In this document: one piece after another, positions 1 to 12,800 of the stretch | Numbering within the stretch: the first letter of the stretch is position 1 | Layout: each line of letters starts with the position of its first letter | Source of the DNA: Protula sp. h YS-2021 | Taxonomy: Eukaryota > Annelida > Polychaeta > Sabellida > Serpulidae | DNA: 64,000 nucleotides | Direction of reading: 5' to 3' | Assembly: GCA_949752745.1 (NCBI GenBank) | Contig: OX457029.1 | Coordinates: forward strand, 12,332,359 to 12,396,358 | Made by a program: the position numbers and the translations under genes | The notes under the pieces: model-generated | What the model saw: the letters and a program-made list of their open reading frames with translations, nothing else | What the model was told of the DNA's origin: nothing | Database searches by the model: none

Positions 1-2689
1 CTTTAGACTTCCATTAACACAAGGGCAAACTCTTATCTTTAGTAAAGTAAAATAACTTGATCCAGTTGTATTTGTGATCCATTAAAATCATATCCACACA
101 AAATACATGCTACAAAACAAATTGCCTACTAATATATTAATGAAATCTAACAGGTATTATATAAGAAGCCTGATATAAATTTACACAAGTATTTGGTACG
201 TTTCGCTATTAATCGATGTGCAAAAATCGGCATTGAGGTTTAGTAGCCTAAAGTCGCCATTGTCTTATAACATACCTGTTACGTTTTTACTCTCTTACTA
301 CCAACAAGCATATTTATCATCAGTTAAGTCATTATCGCTGTGTTCCTTTACATTTTATTATGACAGTCAAAGAGTGAATTTCTGTATCACCGAGATCTAC
401 CACCGAGCACAACATATAGACAAATATTATGTTTTGCTTTAGCATATTTTTTTTCGAAAGATCTTTTAATTTTTTTGTTCATGTTGTTTCGGTAGGCATA
501 ATACAGTCAAGTTAATCCACGCTATATTAAATTCCACGCTTAATTTTGACAGGACGCAAGTAATGGATACGTGTTAATCATGAAGTAAACACAAACTTTA
601 CCATTCTAAATTTTCTTCAAATTTAGGATTGAATTATAACTCCTGAAACCCCTGCCTCATTGGATCTGGTCCTGATATGCAACTGATCACAACACGAATT
701 GTGAAAAACTGACTTCTTTAGTATTCAGCTAACGCAGCCACCTCTTGTTTTCATGGTCACCTGTTGGCCGCTGATAGATAACTCCTCGTCTGGTGACAGG
801 CAACCCACACTACGATTCCCTGTATGCATGCTCGTTTATTCTAGTTGCAATACAAATCCTTATACATTTCAGTAATGAGAACTCTTGACGAAAGCGATTA
901 TTCGATGACGTTTTTGTACTAATCGGTTTTGGCAATATAAGCAAGCGCTCCACATGTTTGTTGATAGACTAGGAGTTCTTTATTGTTCGTCTATCTTACA
1001 GAACGAGTTTTTCTTTGTATACTATCTTCATATAGTACCCAAGGTGTATTGTATTGGCAGCAAGTCATGCAAATAAACGGTATCTTTTAAAGGCTGTTAA
1101 GATAATACAGATTAAATATAAAGATTAATATAATGCATGGCGGTTACTAAACTTAATCATAAATCGAACAATTGTTATAAAAATCAAGTTCAATTTCGTT
1201 CAATATTGAACAAAAATTTACAATAGGGAATAACAAATTCTTTTTTATTAATGGCAAAGCATTTGTTTATAAAAATGATTTGATAGAGATGTTGTATATA
1301 TTCATAATCTTTAAGATGAGGGATGTATCATCCAGTATTATCACTTGTGGCCAACATAAACTAATTTTGCGATGTATCAAGGAGTAATAGAAGCTGGGAA
1401 GAAAGTAGTGCGAGGACAATTAAGGGTAATGAAGAAAATAGATAAACCACAACTTGATATTAACTACACATTTAATACAGTGGATGGAAAAACGATGAAT
1501 ATTATAAGGTAAAAGCAAGCATTTCACATCCTTGATTAGTTTTACTAAAGCTGAACCAACCAGAGAAAAGGGTAAAAGATTTCTTAGATATAAAACTCCA
1601 AACAATACATTTCATAACAGTATAACGTTAGCTAAAAATGCACATCTAAATTAAAATGATCTCAACTCAGCTTAGAGTAATACATAACATAGTTCACTGG
1701 GTACAAAAATGTATTTTGATAGAAAATATAGGTACATCTGATTGTGAATATTGCAAAGGTACAGTAGAAGTTCACACCTTCCCTCATCGCATGCCATACA
1801 ATAAAAATGTGTAGAGGATATGTCTACACCTTTGCGCAGTGCTTGTAAATTCAAAATCACCTTTAATGTAGTAAACTTCATCTTCGGTACTTGTTTTATG
1901 AGATTTAATCGAGAAACTATGCAGTAGCCAGAAATTCGTATCAATGGGTATTTTGTGACAAAAAAGACTTTTACCAGATTTAAAAAATGGTCATCGTATT
2001 CGGTATTGGAATAAACTTTAACTAATAAAAGGTCAATATTTCTCTAATGTTAGCTTCTGCCTTGGATTTGTTCTTCAAGGAAAGCTACCCGTCTCTTAGT
2101 ATCAATCATTCAACCATTTGCTGTAGGATTAGTAAGAATCCCATGAAACTTGACGCATGGCATTTCACTGGCATAGCGCTGGTGCATTAAAGCATCACAT
2201 TGCTGACTGTCAGTAAACCCACATGTAAAATGGAAACTGTGTCATCTAACGATCGATGTGTTACCTGTTCGTCTGCCAATGCGTATAATAGACAAACTGC
2301 TTCGTGTCGCATAAAGCATATGTGTACAACTCCTTTGCATACTGAGTGCATGTGTATGCTCTATAAGTTTAAATGTGTGTGCGCATTTGTAGGTGGATTT
2401 GGCGTCCTGTGGTGCAATCGTAATGAAGAGGAAACTGAAAACGTGGATAAACAAAGTTCAGTTTTGTCATTGAGAAAAGGTCAAGTTTTATAATTTAAAG
2501 AACACACACATACACAAACAAATTGCAACAACGAATAAATAAATTTAACATTGTAGTTAATATTTTGGGGAGCAGGTGGGACGACGAGACTTTTTATTTC
2601 TTTATATTTTATAGGGATTAAAATTTAAAAAAAATGAAATACATATTTAGCTCAACACAGGATATGGTTGTAGAATTTATGGTTGTAGA
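1..2689. other. AT-rich intergenic DNA, no gene seen
   Basis: Open frames here are short (under 100 codons), lack recognisable domains and have AT-driven composition. I see no splice-phased exon chain, RNA gene or clear repeat family. It could contain the promoter or 5' untranslated exons of a gene, but nothing in the sequence identifies them. Confidence 0.5.
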
Positions 2690-3240
2690 ATTTACCTTGG
2701 ATCTCTTGTCAGTAGATCAACTGCGGATATCAAGCAACGACTTGCAATTGCATGGAGGGCATGTAATAAGCAAAAAAAAGATTTGAAGGCCCTCATTATC
2801 CAAAAGATTTAAGATTTTTTGGCTCCCACGTAGATTCTGTCGTGCTGAACGGATGTGAGGCAAGGACTTTAAAATCTCACCCTCTGCAGTAAATTAGACT
2901 GAACTTACATCAGACTCCTTTGAACTACACTTGAAAAACATTGGGATGACCATATCATCAAAAAAAAAAAAAAAAAAAAAAAACCTGTGTGGTTAACTAA
3001 AGAAGTTGACGGCTAAAATCGGAAGTAGAAGACTGAAACCAGTGGGTCACTGCCAACGCATCGAGAACAGGTGGCTTCCAGTAAGGGTTCCACCATAGTG
3101 CTATTGGAAACTACGTAGAGGTCGTTCTGCCAAAAACATATGTCCAACAGCTTGAAGAACGCACAAGCGCGGGGAAGAGAAAATCGGAAATGTATTGCAA
3201 GATCGAGTCTGTTGGTGTCATGGAGTTCGAGACATACAGT
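2690..3240 (+). pseudogene. Decayed LINE reverse-transcriptase C-terminal fragment
   Basis: Conceptual translation with several frame changes and stops gives pieces typical of the end of a non-LTR endonuclease/reverse-transcriptase polyprotein. DIKQRLAIAWRACNKQKKD lies near 2725-2785, and SVVLNGCEARTLKSH near 2835-2880 (compare the common VLYGCEAWTLT motif). After a poly-A run (about 2960-2982) comes a basic stretch of the kind that follows this motif. No intact frame or catalytic YADD region is present, so this is a dead 5'-truncated copy. The assignment rests on recognising short motifs by eye; the clade cannot be told. Confidence 0.5.
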
Positions 3241-3249
3241 TTTGCTCAA

Positions 3250-3275
3250 GATATATATATATATATATATATATC
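3250..3275. repeat. (AT)n microsatellite
   Basis: About 12 AT dinucleotides, directly after the LINE-like fragment. A dinucleotide tract at this position may be the decayed 3' tail of that element. Confidence 0.8.
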
Positions 3276-3782
3276 ACTTGACATCATATCCTATGGTGGA
3301 AATGTAGCGAATAGCCCTGTTTCTGTCACATCTTTAACAAATTGTAAGTATCTACAACTGTGATTAGAGTAAATACTTCTCATATTTTTCAAACATATCT
3401 CCTAATTGTAACAACTTGAAACGTGATACATAAAAGTTTTAAAACGAAGTGATCTCTCATGCTCGACTTACCTAAAGAATATTTTCCATCAGTTCCGCCT
3501 ATACAAGGGATTCTGGGCTGCAAACAAATAGATGTTTACGATTTTGCATTTTGAAAGGTTCAAATAAATTCAATGAATTCCCGTTTTGCGCAGTTAAAAT
3601 TCTGTCCAATTTAACTCACCATAAAACAAATGCAACTTTTGATTCGTTTTTTTCACCTCGGTTAAATGTAAACAAAGCAAGCGCGGCTGGCTTGAACAGA
3701 TCAGAAGTCGAAATTGAGTGTCATGTTGATTCCCACGTAAAACACAAAGTGGAGTATATATATTTAAACTTTGTTCAATGAA

Positions 3783-3863
3783 ATGGATGAAACTAGTTCT
3801 CTTCTCTTGACACTTGTGCAAACGAAAAGCATTGAACGTGCTCTAGCACCGATCGCCTCCCAG
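3783..3863 (+). CDS. Gene 1 exon 1 (start codon)
   Basis: Encodes residues 1-27. The ATG at 3783 opens the frame MDETSSLLLTLVQTKSIERA and runs to CAG|gtgagc in phase 0. An ATG at 3778 is in another frame and reaches a stop after a few dozen codons, so 3783 was chosen. The KSIERALAP segment is the family's N-terminal helix signature. Confidence 0.75.
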
Positions 3864-6800
3864 GTGAGCAACCCACAAAAACTGTTCTTTGCCACATAAC
3901 AGTTCCGTAATGAGCTAGATCACACTTTGGGCGTTTCGAATAAAATGCGCAAAAATTTTGCGTTTCGAATACAAACTAACCGGGTAAAAATGAAAGAAAT
4001 GATAGACAGATTTCGCCTAATGTCAAATTTCTCTTACACAAATAATCAGTTGGACTTTTTAACAAGGGTGAAGCTACCATTTACACGCTGGTGTGTATAT
4101 AACTCCGAACTGAACTTTATATACACACCGGCATGTATATAAGGTTCAAATGTAAATTATGTACACGCCGGTGTGTAGACAAGACCAATTTACGCCTGGT
4201 ATACACACCCGCGTGTATATAGTCATTGAATTCGTTTTATCTGCACGCTAGTCTCAGCGGACCCTTTCTGTCTTCCTAGGACAGAAAGGGTCACAGTTCC
4301 TGTAATAGAAATGGCCATTGATCTCAAATTGGATCTTTCGGCGCACGTTCCAGGATAGCTCCAATTCAGCTCTTCATTATTTATACTTGGTATATTTATG
4401 CGCCGAAACTCAGTAGCGGAGAGCTTTTTGGAGCTAGTTCCAGGACACCGTGGTTTGGGCTAGCAGGCCTTTTCTTTAAAAGCATACTGAAAAGTATCCT
4501 GGCGCATTATTTTCGACCACAGCGAAACTACCAAACTTCAGTAAAGAGTGGTTTTGCAGTTGTGGAATCATTGTTGTTGTGAGTGATAATAGGGGGTTCT
4601 TTATCCTGATCTCAAGAAAACATCAATTTGTCTCATTAGAAAATTGTTATTTGACCACAAAAATTATGCGCGGTAATTTATAATTGGGTCATGCATGTGA
4701 TGCCCTCTTTCTACAATAACGCCATTGGCCTGAGTCGTGCGCCGAGATTAGCAATATTGACATCAATGGCAAGGTATGTTATAGGAACTAAGACTCTTGC
4801 TGTCATAGAAAGACCGCAAGAGTCATCTAGGACTAATACACGCCATGTATAAATTTGGCGTGTACATAAGAAGACATCTGTCCTTATATGCACGCCACCT
4901 TATGTACGAACCGTTGTAATTGGTCATATTCTGGAGTGTTTGTAACACTCAAATGCGTCTGTTTTACACGCCACCGTTATTATATACATTGAAAAACTTT
5001 CCTTTACACATCCTAATAGTAACGACAGCAACTAACAAAAAATCCATTTCTTTTCAAAATCTGGCGTGTATAGAAGAGATATTTCGATCTTATATACACG
5101 CCACCACAACTATTTTGTATATGTGGTATCATGTTACCATGTTTCTTTTTTGTATATCCAGTGCATTTCCGGCTTGAGTGTTGTGCAACATTCTGTTTTA
5201 AGACTGGTTTATAATAGCGCCGTGCATTTTTGGGTATGTTGTCTGAAGGTGTCCCAATTAGTGCTACAGAATGAAGCGTATGAGAGCGGGGACGTGGACG
5301 CCTTCCCAGCCGACCTGCAGACACGTGCGACCCACGTGGCGGAGTCCTCCAAACAGCTCATCCTCGCCGGCAACCGTCTCCTGACACAGACATCCGACCA
5401 GGTATGCTTCATGCTTCCGGTCTGTGTTTTCTAAGAGAGCGCTGAGGGCATATGGAGTGATGATTCCAGCTGTTCTTGTTTACCGCGACAAGAACTACTG
5501 ATACTAGTATATATTTTGTCATGTGTTGTATGCCGTATTATGTCATATACCAGGGTTGAGATTTCGCGGTCACCCGTGGCGACCAACTTTTGGCTCGGGC
5601 GACCAACTTTTTCGAGTTGGTCGCCCAAGTGGCGACTAACTTTTTTTCTGAGGCGGGCTAGACAAATTTTGCAAAAATTGCGCCGGGCGACTAACTATTG
5701 TGCCGGGCGACTAACTTTTTAAAGTTGGTCGCCCTCTGGGCGACCAAAAAATTTTACGTAGTCTCAACCCTGTATACTCTACATCATGTATGATACATGT
5801 ATGTGTTTTATGACATCATTAAGGCTGTCTCATGTGTTACTGTACACTGCCATGTCTGCTCACCACAGGAGCTTGCGCACCAGATGCCGCGGGCGTGCGA
5901 GTCGCTGGATGTGGCTGGCGACTTGCTCGTGACGGCTGCACAGCGCCTGTACGCGGAGGAGCTGTCCCGCGGCGCGAGGCGCCATCTCGTGAGGAGTGCC
6001 AAGGACGTTCTCGAGGCCACACTGAGGGTGAGTTGTTGTTCTGTTGTGGGTGGATGTCTCACCTCTTGGCAGATAATGAATGGCTGCCTGATAGACCATG
6101 AGACACAGCCGTCTCTCATTTCTGTGGCACCAGCAGTAAAATTTACATGCACACTGTCTAATGCACATGATCATTATGACGTTATAGGATGCTAGAATGA
6201 GTCCTCTATCCCAGTGTCTCTAGAACAGGGATTTGCTTTGTCACTGTCATGCAAAGCACACAGAAAAAAAATGGCCATGTGTCCGCAGTTGTTATTTTAA
6301 AAGTTCCACGTCAGTTATAACCCATAGCACATAGCTACAATTTTCAGGCATTACATTGGTTGTGATTGTTAGCCATTTTTAGTTTTGTGAAATACTATTG
6401 CCGCTATTACACTTCATTACTGGCATTGGGAAGCCTTAACTTGTTTAACTCCATCTCGGCTGGTCACATTATGCATCGTACTTTACTGGCAGTTGCCATA
6501 ATATCGAGTTTTCAGGGCCGAACTGGGGGAGGGGGGGGGCGGTCTTTGAGATCAGAATAAGTCTGCTATTATTACAGATACGTACAAATTATTATTGGTG
6601 TGTTCTTTTTCGGCAATTTCAATAGAGTCCAGTAAGACGCTTGTAACAATGTCCGTGTGCATTCTTGTTGTTGCTGTGCCGGACTGTCGCTGGCGCATTG
6701 AAGGTCTTGCTGGTGTCTGACGACGCAGAGGTCAGGCGGATCCAGGCACGTTGCCATGACGCCCGGCGGCGGCTGCATGCACTGACAACCATCGGCGACA

Positions 6801-9800
6801 TGACTCAGCTGGTCGCCGCCTTCAAGGTAGGCTACAGTCACATCACGTCACAGCAGTTGTGCCTTGTTATACCACATGACGTCATGAATACCACCACACG
6901 AGACATGGTGTTGTGTTGATTGGGAAAGGTGTACTGACGTCATGGCAATGAAGAACAATAAACTGCTAAGTCTCTGAAAACGTCACTATCGCATACGTTA
7001 GTAAAATGGTAATAAAAATAACAATGCTAATAGTGATAACTTTGTAATGGAAATTTTGTGTCAGAGAAAGAGTAGGCTCAAATTCGTGTAAAGATTCTTT
7101 TCTCCTGAAGCATATGGGATTGTCTTGAAACTAGTACAATCCTGCCCCCCCCAAACCCCCCCCCCTCCCAAAAAAAAAAAAAAAAAAAAACAGTGACAAT
7201 ACGGTACAGTAGCTTGGTAGACACATTGCTTATATATAGACCTTTCGTGGGTGTGACGACTTGGATGAACTATCCCCCAACCTCCCGCTTGCTTTCAGGA
7301 GTTTCTTTATGAAGCGGACTCCTTTAAACAACGACGACGTCAAATTATAATGGGATTTTTTCTGTGCAGGATTTCAGTGAAAACGTGACGCAGTTGACGA
7401 AGCTAGTGGAGAAGCGACAACGTGATCTGGCGGATAAACGACAGCGCGAGGCGGTACTGGCGGCCATGGGGTTGCTACGGAAATGCCTACCCATGCTCAG
7501 TACGGCGCTGCAGACGTCCGTCAAGTACCCGCTCAGCGCCCAAGCCATGGTGCGTCTATCTGCCTCACCACTCACCCGTGGGGGAGCGGGTGGGGGGGGG
7601 GAGGAGGGGAGAGCTGTACTGGCGGGCATGGGACTCCTACGGAAGTGCTTGTCCATGCTCATCACGGCGCTGCAGACGTACATCAAGTATCCGCTCAATG
7701 CCCAAGCCATAGGGCGTCTTCCTGCCCCCTCCCACCCACCCCTGGGAGAGAGGGTTGGGGGGGGGGGGAGTCGGTGTGTTTGATTGGCTTTACCAATTTA
7801 ACAGTTTTAGAAAGGGTTTTGGTGAATGTTATCTTCGAGACTATTCAGTACTCGTAAATTATATATTTTCAATTCTGCCTCTTAGCACTACAAGAAAAAA
7901 AAAACTACAGGAAAGAATTTTTTGAATACGTCCACATGATAAAAGGTGATTGAAAAGTACAAAAGCTCACAGCCTTTTCACTACTGAAGCAAATTTAAAG
8001 CAGTTGACCTTGTATCTATGTCTAGGGCAAGCTTTTGACGAGTGTCCGTGTTTTTTTTTTTCTTTTCTTTTTTTTTTTTGGGGGGGGGGGTGGGGTTGCA
8101 GACAAGCAAAGAGCTAGCTACAGGGCAGATCATAGAGTGCCTGGAGCAGATCAACACGCTGCTACAGAGCAAGCAATCCGTGGCGTCCTGCGACGACGCC
8201 GACGACCCTGGATACTTCGTGGTTACCATGGACAAGGTGAGGGGATATCTGCCGCCAGGATATTTTGGTTCTTTTCTGTGTCAGTGTGGTTTCGTCATAA
8301 TAACTGTAGTAACGATACGGTAAAATCTGTTCATATGAACACCTTTCAAGAGTCGCATATGCACACCTTTCAAGAGCCGCATAAATGTTCACAATACAGA
8401 GCTGTTTACTTCAGAGAGGTGATTATCGTAGTGAGGAAGTACTTTTATAGGCGTCTGCATTATGTAGTGAACTTTTATACACCGGTATCTCAGTCCGAAC
8501 TGCAATGAAAGCATGAGCTTAACCTCAGTAATTATTTCATACTCAGCATTAGTGTAAATTTCTATTTGCTCACACAATGATACTTGAGTTAGCTCTCAAT
8601 TGATCCATGACAGGTAAATTTATCAAAACGACTCGCCTTCGTTTAGACGATAATTCTTAGAACACTTAAACCAAATCTGTCAAGCCAAGATCTTGCAAGT
8701 GGAATAATAGAATTAGGAAAGCGTTGAGGGTTGGGGGAGGGGGGGGGGGAGGTATATAAAACGAATAGCAACATGTTGGCATTTTCGACCTGTGGTTGGT
8801 TTTGTAGAAGGACTAACGTTTCTTGTTCGGCTTTCGTTATAAATCATCCAGGGTTGGGCCCTTCAGTTCTACTGCCCTTCCTGTGTCCATCATCCTAATC
8901 AGACTACTTCGTGCTGCTAGAGGGCAGTAGTAGAACAGGTCAAACTGGTTCTCGTTGTGGTCACATGGCTATAGCAACTGCGTTGTGACGTCACATGTGC
9001 TAGAGGCCAGTAGTAAGGCAGGTCAAACTGGTTCACGTTGTGGTCACATGACTATAGCAAGTGCATTGTGACGTCACAGGTGCCAAAGGCCAAAAGTTCG
9101 GACTCGTTCACGCTGTGGTCACGTGGTTGTAACAAGTGGTCATGGTGACGTCACAGGGATTAGAGGCCTGTAGTAAGGCGGGTCAGTCTGATTCAAGTTG
9201 CTGGCACGTGACAATACTAAGTGTGCGTTGTGATGTCACAGGTGCTTGAGGTCAGTAGTAGGGCGGGTCAGACTTGTTCATGTCGTGGTCACGTGGTTGT
9301 AGCAGGTGTGGGTTTTGTTGTCGTAGGTACTGGACGCGCTGAGTGACTCCAGGAGGACACAGATGGTTAGCGCCGACAGCGATCTGGATCAACATATCGG
9401 TAGGTTCCAGTCAAACAGTAGATAAATGTCTACTGTCAGTCAATCAATCAATCAACCAGTCTGTCCAATGAAAGTTTTACTACTGAATTATCAAAATATT
9501 AGAATTCTGCAAATTTTAATACAAAATGACGCAGTGAAAATTATTATTATATATGCTGCTGTTGTCACAAAAGTATTGGTATTTAACCAGTACTCCATCT
9601 ACTCGTAACTGGCTCCCGTGTTGCTAAGGGTCACTAACTACGTAATACGTTGTGTGTTGGGCAGGTGCGATGATCCGCCATGCCATGTCAGTGGCACACT
9701 TCTCAGGGCAATCTCGGAGGAAACACGTCATCTCCTCGTGTCAGAGAGTAAGTTCGTGTCAGTCATATGTCATCTGTTCGTGTCAGAGAGTAAGTTCGTG

Positions 9801-12800
9801 TCAGTCAACACGTCATCTCCTCGTGTCAGAGAGTAAGTTCGTGTCAGTCAACACGTCATCTCCTCGTGTCAGAGAGTAAGTTCGTGTCAGTCAACACGTC
9901 ATCTCCTCGTGTCAGAGAGTAAGTTCGTGTCAGTCAACACGTCATCTTCTCGTGTCAGAGAGTAAGTTTGTGTCAGTCAACACGTCATCTCCTCGTGTTA
10001 GAGAGTAAGTTCGTGTCAGTCAACACGTCATCTCCTCGTGTCAGAGAGTAAGTTCGTGTCAGTCAACACGTCATCTCTTCGTGTCAGAGAGTAGGTTCTT
10101 GTCAGTCAGCTTGCCGTTATAGTTGACTCTTTTTATGCGACATTTGAATAACGGTTGTGACGTCATAATGAGACCTAAGTGTGATATGAGTGTCATTTAA
10201 GTTGTTTCTTTTTCAAAATTTTCAGTATTTCGTGATTATTAAGTATTTTAAGGTCATTATTTTTCATTGTATTTTCTCAGCATTTTTGTTTCTGAGGGTG
10301 AAGGGGAATTTAATGATCATTGCAGATACTGGAGCAGCGGAATCAACTCAGTGAATTTGTGACGTCACTGGAGTGCTCCCCGTACAACGAGCCACTCGTG
10401 CAAGAGTTCAACGAGTCATGTGACCACCTCGTGCACCTGCTTAAGGTAAGGCGCAGCTGTGTCAGCGGGTCACGTGATCAACTCGTACACCTGCTCATGG
10501 TAGAGCGCACCTGAAAGCAGGCGTGTGTCTTCGAGTCACGCGAGCATTTCATCACGTGACTCAAGGTAAGGCGTCGCTGTGTCCGCGGGTCACGTGATAA
10601 TTTCATGCCCCAACTCAAGGTAAGACCCCCTTATGTCAGCGAGTCACGTGAATGACTCGTAGACCTGCTCAAGATAGAGTGCACCTCAAGTTAAGTAATC
10701 GAGTCACGTGGTCATCTCGTGCATATGCTCAAGGTAAGGCGCCGCTGTGGCAGTGACTCACCGTAATCATCTCCCGTACAAGCTCAAGGTAAAGTGCAAC
10801 TGTGTCAGTGATTCACGTGATCATCTCATGCACCTGCTCAAGTTAAGGCCCCTCTTTGTCAACGTGTCATGTGGTCATCTCGTGCAGGTGCTCAAGGTAG
10901 GGCGCCTGACAAACTTACGGTGCACCGGTTTCATTTTGTTTATCACTAAATTGGCAGGGAGTTTTGAAAATACTGGAGAAATACTAGACTGTGTATCGTA
11001 AATCACATTTTTCTTGGGCGTACCTTACAGGACACGTTTAGTTATGAAAAGTAAAGTAAGAAATCTCAAAGTATAATGTGTAATATAAGGGTTGTACCGT
11101 AAAGGGCACGCGGGCGCGTACGCGCCTAAGATTTTGGCCATGCGCCTAAGAAAAAAAAGTTAGGCGCGCGCTGCGCGCCCAACTTTTTGGCCCATTTAAT
11201 ATGATTATAATAATATTATGATACATTTTTTGGAAAAAAATCATCAAAAAAATCTTTCTGGTGAATTTCAAGCCACAGGTTCTTCTGCATTTTACACATC
11301 ATTATGCTTATGTATGCCTATTAGATATTACATAATTCAATCCATGACAGGAATAGCGTCTTGTTAAGGGATCCTCTTTCAAGTGTTGTTGTGACTCAGA
11401 ACCCTTATGAAGAAAACGACCCACGCGCTTAAGATTTCGCCCACGCGCCGAGCTTTTTGAAGGTTTTCCTAAGGTACAGGCCTGTAATATATAAAGCCAA
11501 AAAATACTAAGTAAGGTATATTATATATTATAGTGTTATAGTGTAGTATAGTAGCATTTCCTATTATGCAGAGATTGGAGGAGGACATCTCGCTGGCCGT
11601 CCTTCACCTCGTGTGTGACGTGTGCAAAGAAAGCACCGAGCCGCTCGAGAGGCTTGTCCGGGCCGCCCTCACACAGCACCAGGTATGTGTGAACATAGCC
11701 CTGGGTGTGTGTGAACCCGACCCCTGGTGTGTGTGAACCTAGCTCCAGGTATGTGTGAACCCAGCCCCAGGTGCGTCTGAACCCATCCACTGGTGTAGGT
11801 GAACCTAGCTCCAGGTATGTGTGAACATAGCCCCAGCCGTGTGTGAACCCGTCCCCAGGTATGTGTGAACCTAGCCCCAGGTGTGTGTTAACCCAACCCC
11901 TGATGTGTGTGAACCTAGCTCCAGGTATGTGTGAACCGAGCCCAGGTATCTGTGAACCCATCCCCAGATGTGTGTGAACCCAACCACTTGTGTGTGTGAA
12001 CCAAGCTCCAGGTATGTATGGACCCAGCCCAGGTATCTGTGAACCCAGCTCAAGGTATGTGTGAACCAGACCCCGGGTGTGTGTGAACTGAGCCCCGGGT
12101 GTGTGTGAACCCAACTCCAGGTGTGCGTGAAGCCATAACAGCTCCGGGTAAGCAGGAATCAACGGAAGGTATGCGTAAAAAATATACAAATGATTGTCAA
12201 GTTCGGCTTGAATATTAATATTTGGGATAGTCGAAGACACTTATTTCACTCCAGGACATCTGTGACAAATCTTTACTAATGGAAGTAATTAATTCGCCGT
12301 TGGCGTTAATTTGTGTTGTTTATCTGTTGTTGTTTGTCACGTGTGCAGTTGAGCGAAGAGTGCATGCGCACTTACAGGGAGAGCTTTCACGGTCACGCGG
12401 ACGCTCTGTGTCAGGTTGCCAGATTTGTCGCCGCCGGTTGTCTCCACGCTAAAAGTACGCCCACCACAGAAATCTTCGTCACTTAGTCGTCTGCTTTCTT
12501 AAACCATAAGCTGATATTCATTGCTGCTTAGATTTTGTAGTCGTATCGATTTTGTAATCAACCTGCATTGACGGACACAGGTTTTGGTCAAAGGGTGGGG
12601 GGAGGGGGAGAGGCGGGTTCAGTTTAAAAATACCTAAAGTGGCCATTTTACCAGTCAAACTTCATTTTTTTTAATGAACGTTGCAACCCCTGAACCCTTC
12701 CCCCCCCCCCGGGATCCACCATTGCGTGGTTATTCGCTGTGTGCCCCAACTTGTCACAGCTGTGGTAGAACTGACTGGGCTGTTCATGTGCTAGCTTTAA

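Noticed and set aside
5797..6195. 132-codon frame extending exon 3 on both sides
   Set aside because: The parts outside 5869-6027 lie beyond consensus splice sites and have intron composition. The phases of neighbouring exons support the shorter exon.
11536..12240. 234-codon minus-strand open frame
   Set aside because: It runs through the exon 10 donor minisatellite and encodes only variants of one short peptide. The opposite strand carries a well-supported exon.
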